64,000 nt of DNA from Brevibacillus laterosporus (GTDB lineage: Bacteria; Bacillota; Bacilli; Brevibacillales; Brevibacillaceae), in assembly GCF_030489605.1 (NCBI RefSeq), contig NZ_JAUKFY010000008.1:124001-188000 (forward strand). The letters are read 5' to 3'. Positions within the stretch are counted from its first letter, which is position 1, and each line of letters begins with the position of its first letter. Shown here one piece after another: positions 1 to 8,793 of this stretch. A model generated the notes under the pieces. The model searched no databases and was not told the DNA's origin. It saw only the letters and a program-made list of their open reading frames with translations. The position numbers were made by a program, and so were the translations under genes.

Positions 1-253
1 GGATCACTTCAGGAAAGAAAGGATTTTGGAAGATCCGATCCGTTGAATCAGGCATTACCAGCCCAATGGTTTGTGAGGATTTGCTAGCAAGACTCCGGGC
101 CTGATAGTTAGGATGATAGCCGAGTTGTTCCATGGCTTTTCGAACGCGCTGCTTCGTTTCTTCGCTAATGCGAGGATGGTTGGCAACGACACGAGAGACT
201 GTAGATGGTGCTACATTTGCTGCCCTTGCCACATCTTTAATTGTTACCCCCAT
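1..253 (-). CDS. LacI-family transcriptional regulator (N-terminal part, runs off window)
   Basis: Only the first 84 or so codons are in the window; the gene continues beyond base 1. The translation opens with a LacI-type helix-turn-helix (IKDVARAANVAPSTVSRV) followed by the hinge region (GYHPNYQARSLASKSSQTIG) and the start of the ligand-binding domain (LVMPDSTD). The start ATG at 253 has an AAAGGGA ribosome site. It lies downstream of the GH31 alpha-glucosidase on the same strand, and LacI-type palindromes with central CG occur between that gene and the divergent PTS gene. I infer that it is the local maltose/alpha-glucoside repressor, a MalR-like role. The ligand cannot be read from this fragment. 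Confidence 0.9.
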   Translation of the reverse strand, partial: MGVTIKDVARAANVAPSTVSRVVANHPRISEETKQRVRKAMEQLGYHPNYQARSLASKSSQTIGLVMPDSTDRIFQNPFFPEVI

Positions 254-301
254 GCGTTACCATCCCTTTCCACTTTATTTTTCATTATGATCTCTCATGA
301 A

Positions 302-334
302 AAAACAGTCAGGGAGATGCCCCCAACTGTTTGC
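302..334 (-). terminator. Probable intrinsic terminator after the GH31 gene
   Basis: On the minus strand AACAGT and ACTGTT form the outer stem around a GGG/CCC inner stem, followed by a run of T. It would end or reduce transcription between the alpha-glucosidase and the LacI-type gene. Confidence 0.55.
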
Positions 335-338
335 ATAA

Positions 339-2702
339 TTATTGGCTTAGTTCAAATGTGAAGATCTGCTTATCCTTCAAATAGGAGCCTGTCATTTCTT
401 GACCATTTACATAGATGGTTTTCATCGTATCTACTCCGTGAATGTGGACAATCATAGATTTCCAAGAAGGAGAGTAACCTGTGTGAATGTCCTCTATGTT
501 TATTTCTACTTGATTTTCATCGTGGTGACAAGTAATTTTTCTCTCTAGATATTGATTATTTTGATAGGAGAACGTACTTCCGTCATCTTCATACAGGATA
601 TACTCTGTTTGTTGCTGACCTGGATAGATGTGAATCATGATTTGTTCGTCAGGGACCTTAGTGGATAATTTGGCTGGTGCCTCCGGAATAATTGCCCCTT
701 CCTTCACAAAAATCGGCAGGGTATCGAGCGGGGCAGAAACCATGATATGCTTACCGCCATCGAATTTAGTGTCTGTCCAGTAATCATACCAGGTGCCTTC
801 CGGCAGATAAACAACGCGATGGTATGTTGCCGGTCTAGTGATTGGAGCGATTAAAACATTCTCACCAATCAAGAACTGATCGGACAGATTGGATGTATGT
901 GGATCGTTTGGATATTCCAATACAAGCGGGCGCATTACAGGAAGACCCGTCTGATGTGCTTCACGGAACAACGTGTATAAGTGCGGAAGCCATTTATAAC
1001 GCAGTTCAATATATTTCTTCGTGATCGTTTCCACTTCTTCTCCAAACGCCCATGGCTCTTGTGCCACTGTACCAAGATTGCTGTGGTTTCGGAAATAGGG
1101 AGTAAAAGTTCCGAGCTGTGTCCAGCGTGTCAGCAATTCCCCCGTAGTATCATGTGCAAAGCCTCCAACATCAGGTCCGGTAAATGGCACTCCGGATAAC
1201 CCAAGATTCATGCACATAGGCATCGCCATTTGCATATGCTCCCAGAAGCTTCGATTATCTCCTGTCCAGACAGCAGCATAACGCTGTACACCAGCGTATC
1301 CGGCTCTGGTCAGCACAAACGGACGCTTTCCAGTTAACAGTTCTTTTAAGCCTGTATAAGTCGCTTCACCCATTAAGAGCCCATAGATATTGTGTAATTC
1401 ACGATGAGTTTTTGGATTTCCGTCATTTTCATGTATGACTGATAAATCCATAGTCTTGGTTTCATTGAAAACGGCGGGCTCATTCATATCATTCCAGATA
1501 CCTTCAATGCCCATGTCAGTATAGAATTTTTGCTTCTGACCCCACCATTTCCGTACATTCGTATTGGAAAAGTCAGGGAAGGCACTGATTCCTGGCCATA
1601 CTTCCCCTACATATATATTTCCTTCCAGATATTTGCAAAAGCGATTTTCCCGCACTCCCTCTTGATAGATAGGGTATTCCGCATCTTGCTTTACACCTGG
1701 ATCAACAATGGGAACGATGTTGATTCCTTCTGCTTTTAATTCTTGAATCAGCGAATGGGCATGCGGGAACCGATCATAGTCAAAAGTAAATACACGGTAT
1801 CCGTCCATGTAATGAATATCCAAGTAGATCGCATCGACTGGAATTTCCTTGTTCTTAAAGTTTCTTACCAGTTCCCGGACTTCCTGCTCATTTTTATAGC
1901 TGTAACGTGATTGATGATAGCCAAGTGCCCATTTGGGGGGAATGTCCATGCGGCCTGTTAATGTCGTGTATTGAGTAATAACATCCTTTGGAGTAGGCCC
2001 TGCCAGAATGTAATAATCCAATTCGCCGCCTTCTGCCCCGAAGGAATAGCTGGTTTGACTGGATTTCAGATCAAAAACGCTGCGATACGTGTTATCAAAA
2101 AAGATTCCATGTGCAAAACCATTTCGAATTGTCATGAAGTACGGAATTGATTCATAGAGAGCATCAGTTTCTGGATTATGCGGAGCAAAAACGTCTGTAT
2201 TCCACATTGTCATTTTTTCACCGCGTTTATCAAGAAAGCCTGTTTTTTCGCCAAATCCGTAAAAATGGTCGGCGGCATCCATTTCTTTAAAACAAATAAT
2301 TTCTTGTTTTTGTGTAAAGGTCATTCCTCTCTCGCCCTCTGCTACAAGCAATCGTCCCAGAGGATCATAGGCGGAAATTCGAAAAGGATTTTTGGTGATT
2401 TTTAGGTGGAGCCCAGATGTTTTAATCAGTAGATGCAGGTCATGGTCCTCACATATTGGATTGACATCCTGAGGAGCCTTTATGAGGGCAAAGCTGCTTT
2501 CTAAAGTCGGTCTTGATAGCGGTTTCATAGTTATCCGTACAATATCATCTGCATAGAAAGACAGACTAACCCAACCGCGCTCACAGCGAAAGTGGAAGAG
2601 ATCAGTTTTTTCATAGTCTAATAAGGCGCCAATGTCATAGTAGTGAGTCGAATTGCTTGCTTGTTCATTTCCAGGATGAATGGCAAAACTGGTATCTTGC
2701 AT
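339..2702 (-). CDS. GH31 family alpha-glucosidase
   Basis: Predicted 787-residue cytoplasmic glycoside hydrolase family 31 enzyme that releases glucose from the non-reducing end of maltose and related alpha-glucosides. The nucleophile motif WNDMNEP is near residue 405 and the acid/base region TGDNRSFW near residue 481; an N-terminal beta-sandwich and C-terminal beta domains flank the barrel. The size agrees with Bacillus-type GH31 alpha-glucosidases. The ATG at 2702 was chosen because AAAGGAGG precedes it; the reading frame stays open further upstream but into promoter sequence. It has no signal peptide, so the substrate must be imported, fitting the divergent PTS gene. Its promoter overlaps a LacI-type operator. 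Confidence 0.93.
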   Translation of the reverse strand: MQDTSFAIHPGNEQASNSTHYYDIGALLDYEKTDLFHFRCERGWVSLSFYADDIVRITMKPLSRPTLESSFALIKAPQDVNPICEDHDLHLLIKTSGLHLKITKNPFRISAYDPLGRLLVAEGERGMTFTQKQEIICFKEMDAADHFYGFGEKTGFLDKRGEKMTMWNTDVFAPHNPETDALYESIPYFMTIRNGFAHGIFFDNTYRSVFDLKSSQTSYSFGAEGGELDYYILAGPTPKDVITQYTTLTGRMDIPPKWALGYHQSRYSYKNEQEVRELVRNFKNKEIPVDAIYLDIHYMDGYRVFTFDYDRFPHAHSLIQELKAEGINIVPIVDPGVKQDAEYPIYQEGVRENRFCKYLEGNIYVGEVWPGISAFPDFSNTNVRKWWGQKQKFYTDMGIEGIWNDMNEPAVFNETKTMDLSVIHENDGNPKTHRELHNIYGLLMGEATYTGLKELLTGKRPFVLTRAGYAGVQRYAAVWTGDNRSFWEHMQMAMPMCMNLGLSGVPFTGPDVGGFAHDTTGELLTRWTQLGTFTPYFRNHSNLGTVAQEPWAFGEEVETITKKYIELRYKWLPHLYTLFREAHQTGLPVMRPLVLEYPNDPHTSNLSDQFLIGENVLIAPITRPATYHRVVYLPEGTWYDYWTDTKFDGGKHIMVSAPLDTLPIFVKEGAIIPEAPAKLSTKVPDEQIMIHIYPGQQQTEYILYEDDGSTFSYQNNQYLERKITCHHDENQVEINIEDIHTGYSPSWKSMIVHIHGVDTMKTIYVNGQEMTGSYLKDKQIFTFELSQ

Positions 2703-2757
2703 ATAAAAACCTCCTTTGTTCTTTGGTTGACCGCATGTTTGAAAGAATCTCACAATC

Positions 2758-2786
2758 ATTATATTTTCAATCAATTAATTGCGCAA
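2758..2786 (-). promoter_or_regulatory. Promoter of the GH31 gene
   Basis: On the minus strand TTGCGC (-35, 2786-2781) is followed after 17 bp by a perfect TATAAT (-10, 2763-2758). The -35 box lies inside the palindromic operator, so repressor binding would block RNA polymerase. Confidence 0.7.
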
Positions 2787-2798
2787 CCGATTGCGCAA
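2779..2798. promoter_or_regulatory. LacI/MalR-type palindromic operator
   Basis: GCGCAA-CCGA-TTGCGC is a near-perfect dyad with central CG, extended by TT/AA on each side. It fits the CGCAANCGNTTGCG pattern known for MalR-type LacI-family regulators. It overlaps the -35 box of the GH31 gene. Confidence 0.75.
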
Positions 2799-2917
2799 GG
2801 TTATTTTCAAGTATTTTATTGTCGCTCTCTTAAAGTGACCGCGTTTCATTTAGGTTATGGCGGGATAAATGGTTGTAATGAACGTGTTTTCGTTAAGAAG
2901 TACAAGCGATTTTATTT

Positions 2918-2945
2918 TTGGGACAAAAAGGGGGACTATTATAAA
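2918..2945 (+). promoter_or_regulatory. Candidate promoter of the PTS-phosphatase operon
   Basis: TTGGGA and TATAAA are separated by 16 bp, upstream of the cre-like site and the second operator. Those sites would lie just downstream of the transcription start, where a bound repressor can act as a roadblock. Confidence 0.45.
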
Positions 2946-2960
2946 ATTTCTCTTGTTTTA

Positions 2961-2974
2961 TGAAAGCGTTTTTA
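2961..2974 (+). promoter_or_regulatory. Candidate cre site (CcpA)
   Basis: TGAAAGCGTTTTTA matches the catabolite-responsive element consensus TGWAANCGNTNNCA at all but the penultimate defined base. Its position between promoter and start codon fits catabolite repression of a sugar PTS operon. Confidence 0.55.
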
Positions 2975-2985
2975 TTACAATGATT

Positions 2986-3003
2986 TTGCGCAAACGATTT
3001 CAC
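2986..3003. promoter_or_regulatory. Second, imperfect LacI-type operator
   Basis: TTGCGCAAACGATTTCAC carries one perfect half-site of the operator found about 200 bp upstream and a degenerate second half. Two operators in the divergent intergenic region allow co-regulation of both transcription units, possibly by looping. Confidence 0.5.
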
Positions 3004-3049
3004 TAGGTTGATGAAATAAATGATATACGTTATTCAGGGGGGAGTCACA

Positions 3050-4693
3050 GTGAGAAACATGGCATCTTTTGATTTCTGGCAAAAGCTTGGGAAAGCACTT
3101 TTAGTGGTAGTTGCTGTCATGCCTGCTGCGGGGATTATGATTTCTCTCGCCAAGCTGATTGCGATGGCAGGCGGAGATGTAACCTTTGTTGTCAGATTTG
3201 CCCACGTGATGGAAGAAATAGGGTGGGCTATCATCGGTAATCTTCATATTTTGTTTGCAGTTGCCATTGGTGGCTCATGGGCAAAGGAGCGGGCAGGCGG
3301 CGCATTTGCTGCACTGATTGCTTTTATCTTAATCAATCGGATTACGGGTGCAATTTTTGGAGTAAGCGGGGATATGCTATCAAGCCCTGACGCTACGGTC
3401 TCCTCCTTATTTGGAAAAGAGTTAGTAGTGAAAGATTATTTTATTTCATTTTTAGGGGCACCTGCACTTAACATGGGTGTTTTTATTGGTATTATTTCTG
3501 GATTCCTAGGAGCCGTTATCTTTAATAAGTACTATGATTATAATAAACTTCCGGCATCGTTAGCTTTCTTTAATGGGAAGCGATTTGTTCCGTTTGTCGT
3601 TATTTTTTGGTCGGCTGTAACCGCTATCATTTTGTCTTCTATTTGGCCGTCTATTCAGGGAATTTTGAATGATTTCGGAAAATGGATTGCTTCTTCTAAG
3701 GATTCAGCACCTGTCATTGCTCCCTTTATCTTTGGAATGCTAGAGCGTTTGCTGCTACCATTTGGATTGCATCATATGCTGACTGTTCCGATTAATTATA
3801 CCCAGCTTGGCGGTACATACACATTGCTTACCGGTACCAGTGCAGGTCAGGTCGTAGCGGGGCAAGATCCATTGTGGCTTGCTTGGGTGGCTGATTTGAA
3901 CAACCTACTTTCTCAAGGTGATACGGCTGCTTATCATCAATTGCTAAATAGTGTAACGCCAGCTCGTTTTAAAGTAGGTCAGATGATTTTGTCAACGGCG
4001 TCATTGCTTGGCATCGCGTTAGCTATGTATCGTCATGTGGACATCGAGAAACGTCCAAAATATAAATCCATGTTTTTCTCTGCCGCTTTGGCGGTATTTT
4101 TGACAGGGGTAACAGAACCGATTGAATTTATGTTTATGTTCGCTGCACCGCTTTTGTATGTGGTTTACTCGATTTTGACTGGACTTAGCTTCGCGATGGC
4201 TGATTTTATTCACCTGCGCCTACATTCCTTTGGATTCATCGAGCTGTTAACACGAACACCAATGGCGATACGGGCAGGAATGATACAGGATATCATCAAC
4301 TTTGCCGTAACATGCCTCGTATTCTTTGGATTGAATTTCACTGTCTTTCATTTTTTGATCAAAAAGTTTAACTTCCCAACCCCAGGGCGTGCTGGAAATT
4401 ATACTGATGAGGAAGAGCCCTCTGCAAAACAAGAGCAATTGAAGAAAACCACTACTGGTGTTGCTGAATCGATTGTTCAGCTATTAGGTGGACAGAATAA
4501 TATAGTAGATGTGGATGCTTGTATGACACGTCTGCGAGTAACAGTTAAAAATATAGAAGATGTGGCTAAAGAATCAGAGTGGAAAAAGACAGGCTCGCTT
4601 GGACTGATTTTAAAAGACAAGGGAGTGCAGGTTGTGTACGGTCCCAAGGCGGATGTAATTAAATCAAGTGTTCAGGATTATTTAGGAGTCTAA
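3050..4693 (+). CDS. PTS alpha-glucoside/maltose-type transporter subunit IICB
   Basis: Predicted 547-residue phosphotransferase permease of the glucose/glucoside superfamily. An N-terminal EIIC domain with about ten membrane helices covers roughly residues 10-440, and an EIIB domain follows with the phosphorylated cysteine in VDACMTRLRV near residue 490. There is no EIIA domain, so a general glucose-type EIIA encoded elsewhere must phosphorylate it. I chose the GTG start because AGGGGGGAG lies 5-6 bases ahead of it; an in-frame ATG 30 bases upstream has no such site. With the GH31 enzyme and the phosphatase next to it, maltose or a related alpha-glucoside is the likely substrate, arriving as the 6'-phosphate. 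Confidence 0.88.
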   Translation: MRNMASFDFWQKLGKALLVVVAVMPAAGIMISLAKLIAMAGGDVTFVVRFAHVMEEIGWAIIGNLHILFAVAIGGSWAKERAGGAFAALIAFILINRITGAIFGVSGDMLSSPDATVSSLFGKELVVKDYFISFLGAPALNMGVFIGIISGFLGAVIFNKYYDYNKLPASLAFFNGKRFVPFVVIFWSAVTAIILSSIWPSIQGILNDFGKWIASSKDSAPVIAPFIFGMLERLLLPFGLHHMLTVPINYTQLGGTYTLLTGTSAGQVVAGQDPLWLAWVADLNNLLSQGDTAAYHQLLNSVTPARFKVGQMILSTASLLGIALAMYRHVDIEKRPKYKSMFFSAALAVFLTGVTEPIEFMFMFAAPLLYVVYSILTGLSFAMADFIHLRLHSFGFIELLTRTPMAIRAGMIQDIINFAVTCLVFFGLNFTVFHFLIKKFNFPTPGRAGNYTDEEEPSAKQEQLKKTTTGVAESIVQLLGGQNNIVDVDACMTRLRVTVKNIEDVAKESEWKKTGSLGLILKDKGVQVVYGPKADVIKSSVQDYLGV

Positions 4694-4694
4694 T

Positions 4695-5480
4695 ATGAGA
4701 TTACTAACACTGAATTGTCATTCGTGGCAGGAATCTAATCAGCAAAAAAAGCTAGAGGAATTAGCGGATGCCATAGCGGAGCACGCGTACGATGCTATAG
4801 CTTTGCAGGAGGTTAGCCAATCGATTAAAGCTGCAGTGATAAAGGATCACATTAAGGCGGATAACTATGCTTATCTTTTATTACAAGAGCTTCAGAAGCG
4901 CGGGCTAGACGATTATCGGATGGTCTGGGAGTTTTGCCATATCGGCTATGAGGTTTACGAAGAAGGGGTAGCTTTGCTGACCAACCTTCCAATTAGGAAG
5001 CAGGACGCATTTTATGTATCCAAACATACAGATACGTCCTATTGGAAAACCCGCAAGGTTATCAAAGCGACCGTGGAGTATCATCAGAAGTACATCTCAT
5101 TCTTTTCCTGTCATTTCGGATGGTGGGAGGATGAAGAGGAGCCCTTTCATGCTCAGTTCGAACGTTTAATGAAGAGAACGGATAAAAATGAACTTACCTT
5201 CTTGATGGGAGACTTTAATAATCATGCCAAAGTGAGAGGGGAAGGCTATGACATGGTAAAAGGGCAGGGCTGGTACGATACGTTTTTGCTTGCAAAGGTC
5301 CAAGATGAGGGCAGTACAGTTCAAGGGAAGATAGCCGGATGGGATCAAAATCAGGAAGGCTTGCGGATCGATTATATCTGGGTTAATCAGCCTGTCTCTG
5401 TCCAGGAATCAAAAGTCATTTTTAACGGAACCAATAAGCCAGTCATATCAGATCATTTTGGAGTAGATGTCATGATTTGA
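4695..5480 (+). CDS. mapP: Probable maltose-6'-phosphate phosphatase (EEP family)
   Basis: A 261-residue endonuclease/exonuclease/phosphatase-fold protein. The family motifs are visible: N7 in LTLNCHS, E in LQEVSQ near residue 39, H in SCHFGWW near 141, D and N in GDFNNHA near 172, and the closing SDHFGVD. EEP proteins next to maltose PTS genes include the Enterococcus MapP, which removes phosphate from maltose-6'-phosphate. Here the gene starts one base after the PTS stop codon, with its ribosome site inside the PTS gene. I infer that the pathway is PTS uptake, dephosphorylation by this enzyme, then hydrolysis by the GH31 alpha-glucosidase. The family is secure; the exact substrate rests on context. 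Confidence 0.75.
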   Translation: MRLLTLNCHSWQESNQQKKLEELADAIAEHAYDAIALQEVSQSIKAAVIKDHIKADNYAYLLLQELQKRGLDDYRMVWEFCHIGYEVYEEGVALLTNLPIRKQDAFYVSKHTDTSYWKTRKVIKATVEYHQKYISFFSCHFGWWEDEEEPFHAQFERLMKRTDKNELTFLMGDFNNHAKVRGEGYDMVKGQGWYDTFLLAKVQDEGSTVQGKIAGWDQNQEGLRIDYIWVNQPVSVQESKVIFNGTNKPVISDHFGVDVMI

Positions 5481-5483
5481 TGC

Positions 5484-5530
5484 CAAAAACCAAAATCCGA
5501 TTCACTAACAATCGGGTTTTGGTTTTTTTA
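5484..5530 (+). terminator. Intrinsic terminator of the PTS-mapP operon
   Basis: AAAACCAAAATCCGATT pairs with AATCGGGTTTTGGTTTT around a short loop and is followed by a T-rich tract. Confidence 0.85.
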
Positions 5531-5637
5531 TTTTTATTTTTTTTATCTTTTCCTGAAACGTTTGTGAAAAACACCTCGTCAAAGAGTGTGAATCAAGCAA
5601 AATGGAAATTTTGTTAATGAAAATGGAGGTATCCACA

Positions 5638-6699
5638 ATGAATAAAACTTTCAAAATGTTAAGTGCTGCTCTGGTTACCGCTGTGGTGGCTACCAGCTCC
5701 ATTTCAGCTTATGCCGCTACTCCTCAACTAACACAAACAAATCTTGTACAAACAAAACCAGCATCTAAACACGCTATTTATGTAAATGGTAAAATAGTCG
5801 ATCAGAAGTTAAACGTATACGCAAATAAACAAAACGTACTAATGATTCCTTTACGTGCGATTTCTGATCAACTCGGCTATAAGGTTAGCTGGAATGCAGA
5901 AACGAAGAGAGCTGAACTGCAAAAAGGAGCGCAATGGACAGCAGTTGCGGTGGGGAAAGATCAATACAATGTAAATAAAATGTATGTGCAGCTAGGATCA
6001 GCTCCCGAGTCAAAAGCAGGAGTAACCTACGTGCCAGTTTCCTTCTTTGATAAAGTGCTTCATCAGCAAGTAGTTGTTGAGGATGACGGGACAATAAAAA
6101 TTGGCGAACAAGAACAAGCTCAAGGGGTTACGAAAAAAGGCAGTATTACTAACATCTCTATTGACGAAAAGGATGCTTCTATTAAAGGAGCTATCATGGT
6201 GAATGGGTTTACAAACGGTGTTCGTTTAAACATCACCGACGAGACAAGCATCGTTAATCAGGATGGTAAAAAGCTGACCATTGCCGATTTGAAATTGGGT
6301 CAAGAAATTGAAGTTGAGCATGGTCTGGCTATGACTATGAGCATTCCGCCTATGACAAATGCAGTGAAAATCGTAGTAAATGATAAAATGGCTGCTCCTG
6401 AGGTTTTAGGAACGGCTGGTGAAGTCGTTGAAGCGAAAACATTAACAGATGGAACCATTCAGGTAGTGATTAAAGGAGAGAAGTTAAACGACCAATCCTT
6501 TGAGATGATTGCGCTAAATCTAGCAAAAGATACCCCGATTATCGATGCGAAGGATAATAGTCCATTAAAAGCAGAGGACTTGCGTAAAGGGGCAAAAGTC
6601 TATGGATTCTATGGTCCTATGACAACAAAGAGCCTACCAGCGATTGGACAGGCGATGAAAATCGTGGTTGAGCAGGAGTCTTTGATTCAGCCTAAATAA
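5638..6699 (+). CDS. Secreted stalk-domain (copper amine oxidase N-like) protein
   Basis: Predicted 353-residue exported protein. A signal peptide covers about residues 1-27 (KTFKMLSAALVTAVVATSSI, cut after AYA). Residues 45-155 resemble the copper amine oxidase N-terminal 'stalk' domain common in Paenibacillaceae cell-surface proteins (YVNGKIVDQ, MIPLRAISDQLGY, YVPVSFFDKVL). Residues 165-350 hold two similar beta-rich segments, each ending in a NAVKIVV/QAMKIVV strand, which look like an internal duplication. There is no catalytic motif. The ATG at 5638 has GGAGG ahead of it and starts the signal peptide exactly. It is a single-gene unit between two terminators. Its function is unknown beyond a probable wall or surface role. 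Confidence 0.8.
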   Translation: MNKTFKMLSAALVTAVVATSSISAYAATPQLTQTNLVQTKPASKHAIYVNGKIVDQKLNVYANKQNVLMIPLRAISDQLGYKVSWNAETKRAELQKGAQWTAVAVGKDQYNVNKMYVQLGSAPESKAGVTYVPVSFFDKVLHQQVVVEDDGTIKIGEQEQAQGVTKKGSITNISIDEKDASIKGAIMVNGFTNGVRLNITDETSIVNQDGKKLTIADLKLGQEIEVEHGLAMTMSIPPMTNAVKIVVNDKMAAPEVLGTAGEVVEAKTLTDGTIQVVIKGEKLNDQSFEMIALNLAKDTPIIDAKDNSPLKAEDLRKGAKVYGFYGPMTTKSLPAIGQAMKIVVEQESLIQPK

Positions 6700-6770
6700 A
6701 AAGCTACAGCCTAAGTAGATAGCTACAGATGCATGGAGATGGTGGCTTGGGCTTGAATAGGGAGTGTATA

Positions 6771-6804
6771 AAAACGCTTGGACGGATGATCCAAGCGTTT
6801 TTTT
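6771..6804 (+). terminator. Intrinsic terminator
   Basis: AAAACGCTTGGA pairs with TCCAAGCGTTTT and is followed by T7, downstream of the stalk-domain gene. Confidence 0.8.
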
Positions 6805-6890
6805 ATGCGGTGGAAAAACTAATATAATAGTTTAATGGTAAGCTTTACCTATATCCCTATGTTCGTTTGATATCCTCCCTCATAAAGCTC

Positions 6891-7403
6891 CTAGTAAATT
6901 GCTTCCCAACCAGCAGGAGTTACAAACAGACGAATCGCAATAATTTTCCGATCCTCCATTAAGGTAAAGTAATGACGATAGGAAGATGGAACAGAGATTA
7001 AATCGCCGGGGGATAGCTCCACATCAAAGTAGCGACCGTCTGTGCCTAAAATGGCAAAAATACCATGACCATCTACGCAAAAGCGGACTTCATCATCCGT
7101 GTGATGATGTTCTTTGACGAAGTTCTCTAATTTTTTATCTAACTCTGGTGTTTTGTCACTTAGGACAATGACGTCTGCAGTGGTGTAGTTGCGGCGTTCG
7201 CTAATATCTTGTATCTCTTTTTGGAAGGTATCTAAAATTTGCTGTTTTTCAGCATCAGTTGGCGCGTAATTATTTCGCAAAGCAGGATCTAATTGATCTA
7301 CACCCCAATATTCATAAATAACATCCTGCGAGTTTAAAAAAGCCTGAACTGCCTCTCTATCCTCAATATATTCATTGGTATCGTGAAAACGTACTTTTGC
7401 CAT
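6891..7403 (-). CDS. mtnD: Acireductone dioxygenase
   Basis: A 170-residue cupin enzyme of the methionine salvage pathway. It oxidises the acireductone 1,2-dihydroxy-3-keto-5-methylthiopentene to 2-keto-4-methylthiobutyrate and formate (Fe form). The metal-binding motif EHHHTDDEVRF, about residues 85-95, and the later histidine in SSYRHYF are present. The start at 7403 has AAGGAGGT seven to eight bases upstream. It is the last gene of mtnWXBD, 56 bases after mtnB, and gene order and length agree with the Bacillus subtilis operon. Confidence 0.95.
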   Translation of the reverse strand: MAKVRFHDTNEYIEDREAVQAFLNSQDVIYEYWGVDQLDPALRNNYAPTDAEKQQILDTFQKEIQDISERRNYTTADVIVLSDKTPELDKKLENFVKEHHHTDDEVRFCVDGHGIFAILGTDGRYFDVELSPGDLISVPSSYRHYFTLMEDRKIIAIRLFVTPAGWEAIY

Positions 7404-7459
7404 GAAGAAGGACCTCCTTGTGTTGCAATATTATGAATTATTTGTTTAGTCGGACTGAA

Positions 7460-8119
7460 TTAAATGGCAATACCGGACGCTTTTGCAGATAAATTACCTA
7501 CTTGCAATAAGCGCAGTTGATATTCAAATAGAAATTCAAAAGCTTCTATATGTCTTTTTGCTTCAAAATCATTACGACCCCAGGCATATATTCCGTGGTT
7601 GCGGATTAACACGCCGGGTACATCAGGCTTGATCGCCTCTTTAATGGCCGCTGCTAAAGTGGGAATATCTGCATGGTTTTCCACAATCGGGACGTTAAGA
7701 AGAGCGTTTTCTTCCCAAATTCCTAGTCCTTTGATTAATTCCTGACCATGAATAGTAAAGCTTTGCTTTTGTGCATACAGCTCGGAAATCACATTGTTGG
7801 CGATCGTGTGCACATGAAAGCAAGCGCCAGCATCAGGAGTGCTTTGGTAGACAACAGCATGCACTAATGTTTCCGCAGAGGGCTTCAAATTGGTAGGCTC
7901 TACAGAATTGCAATCGCCGTCAACGATCAAATAATCTTCTGGAGATAGTTTGGTTTTATCTTTGCCACTGGCGGTCACAGCAAATTGTAAGGGCACATCG
8001 CTGATTTTAATAGAGAGGTTCCCGCTTGTGCCCGGAAACCAATCTCTTCTGGCAAACGTTAGCTTTATCTCATCTAATTTTTTAAAAGCGGCGGTACGCT
8101 GTTCAAGTGTTGTTGTCAT
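7460..8119 (-). CDS. mtnB: Methylthioribulose-1-phosphate dehydratase
   Basis: A 219-residue class II aldolase-fold zinc enzyme that dehydrates 5-methylthioribulose-1-phosphate to the 2,3-diketo compound used by MtnW. Zinc ligands are visible in CFHVHTIANN (about residues 99-108) and in NHGIYAWG near residue 175. The ATG overlaps the mtnX stop as ATGA and has AGGAGGGG ahead of it inside mtnX, so translation is probably coupled. Confidence 0.95.
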   Translation of the reverse strand: MTTTLEQRTAAFKKLDEIKLTFARRDWFPGTSGNLSIKISDVPLQFAVTASGKDKTKLSPEDYLIVDGDCNSVEPTNLKPSAETLVHAVVYQSTPDAGACFHVHTIANNVISELYAQKQSFTIHGQELIKGLGIWEENALLNVPIVENHADIPTLAAAIKEAIKPDVPGVLIRNHGIYAWGRNDFEAKRHIEAFEFLFEYQLRLLQVGNLSAKASGIAI

Positions 8120-8793
8120 AGCACAATCCCCTCCTGTTTGGCCCTAATGGCTTTAATAATTGAAATCACATCATAAAAAGTAGTAAATGGTTTATGTGAT
8201 AAATTTTCTTCCTTACATTTTTCTAGCAGGAAGGAACGGGCAATGACAAAATCAGCAATTCGAGACCCTGCCAAGTCAGTGATACTATCCCCAATGACAA
8301 CACGTGTATAGGCGGTAGCATCATAGCTTCTAATGATGGTAGTTTTACACATTCCACAATCTGTTTGGCAATGCTCATCGCAGGTATGCGGCCACGTAAT
8401 TTTTATTCTCTCATTGCTAAAATCACTGCCATTGCAATAAATGGGGCCATCGAGCTGAAACGGAGCAAGAATCGGATGAACAAAAAAATCTATACCTCCG
8501 CTTGTAATGAGCAGAGTCACGTCTTCTTGCCGGCAATAATCCACAAACTCTGCAAAGCCGGGGCGAATGCGGGCATTCTCTACAGCAAATTGGGTGATTT
8601 CATGTTCGAGTGAAGAGGGGAGCAGGGAAAAAAGCTTTCCTACCCCTTCTCTAATGGTTATTTGTTGCGTTAAAATTTGTTCGGTTAACTCTTCCCAGCC
8701 TGGGGGATGAAAGTGGCGCATGATTGCCACAATATTGTCTTTTTCCGTAATTGTTCCATCGAAATCGCAAAAAAGCACAAGCTGTTTTGTCAT
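8116..8793 (-). CDS. mtnX: 2-hydroxy-3-keto-5-methylthiopentenyl-1-phosphate phosphatase
   Basis: A 225-residue HAD-superfamily phosphatase of methionine salvage. The nucleophile motif DFDGTITEKD lies at about residues 9-18, the second motif TSGG near residue 95, and the later acidic motif GDSITDLAGS near 175. It removes phosphate from the enolised product of MtnW to give the acireductone. The ATG at 8793 overlaps the mtnW stop by four bases and has GGGAGG upstream, so I prefer it to the in-frame start 15 bases earlier. Confidence 0.94.
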   Translation of the reverse strand: MTKQLVLFCDFDGTITEKDNIVAIMRHFHPPGWEELTEQILTQQITIREGVGKLFSLLPSSLEHEITQFAVENARIRPGFAEFVDYCRQEDVTLLITSGGIDFFVHPILAPFQLDGPIYCNGSDFSNERIKITWPHTCDEHCQTDCGMCKTTIIRSYDATAYTRVVIGDSITDLAGSRIADFVIARSFLLEKCKEENLSHKPFTTFYDVISIIKAIRAKQEGIVL

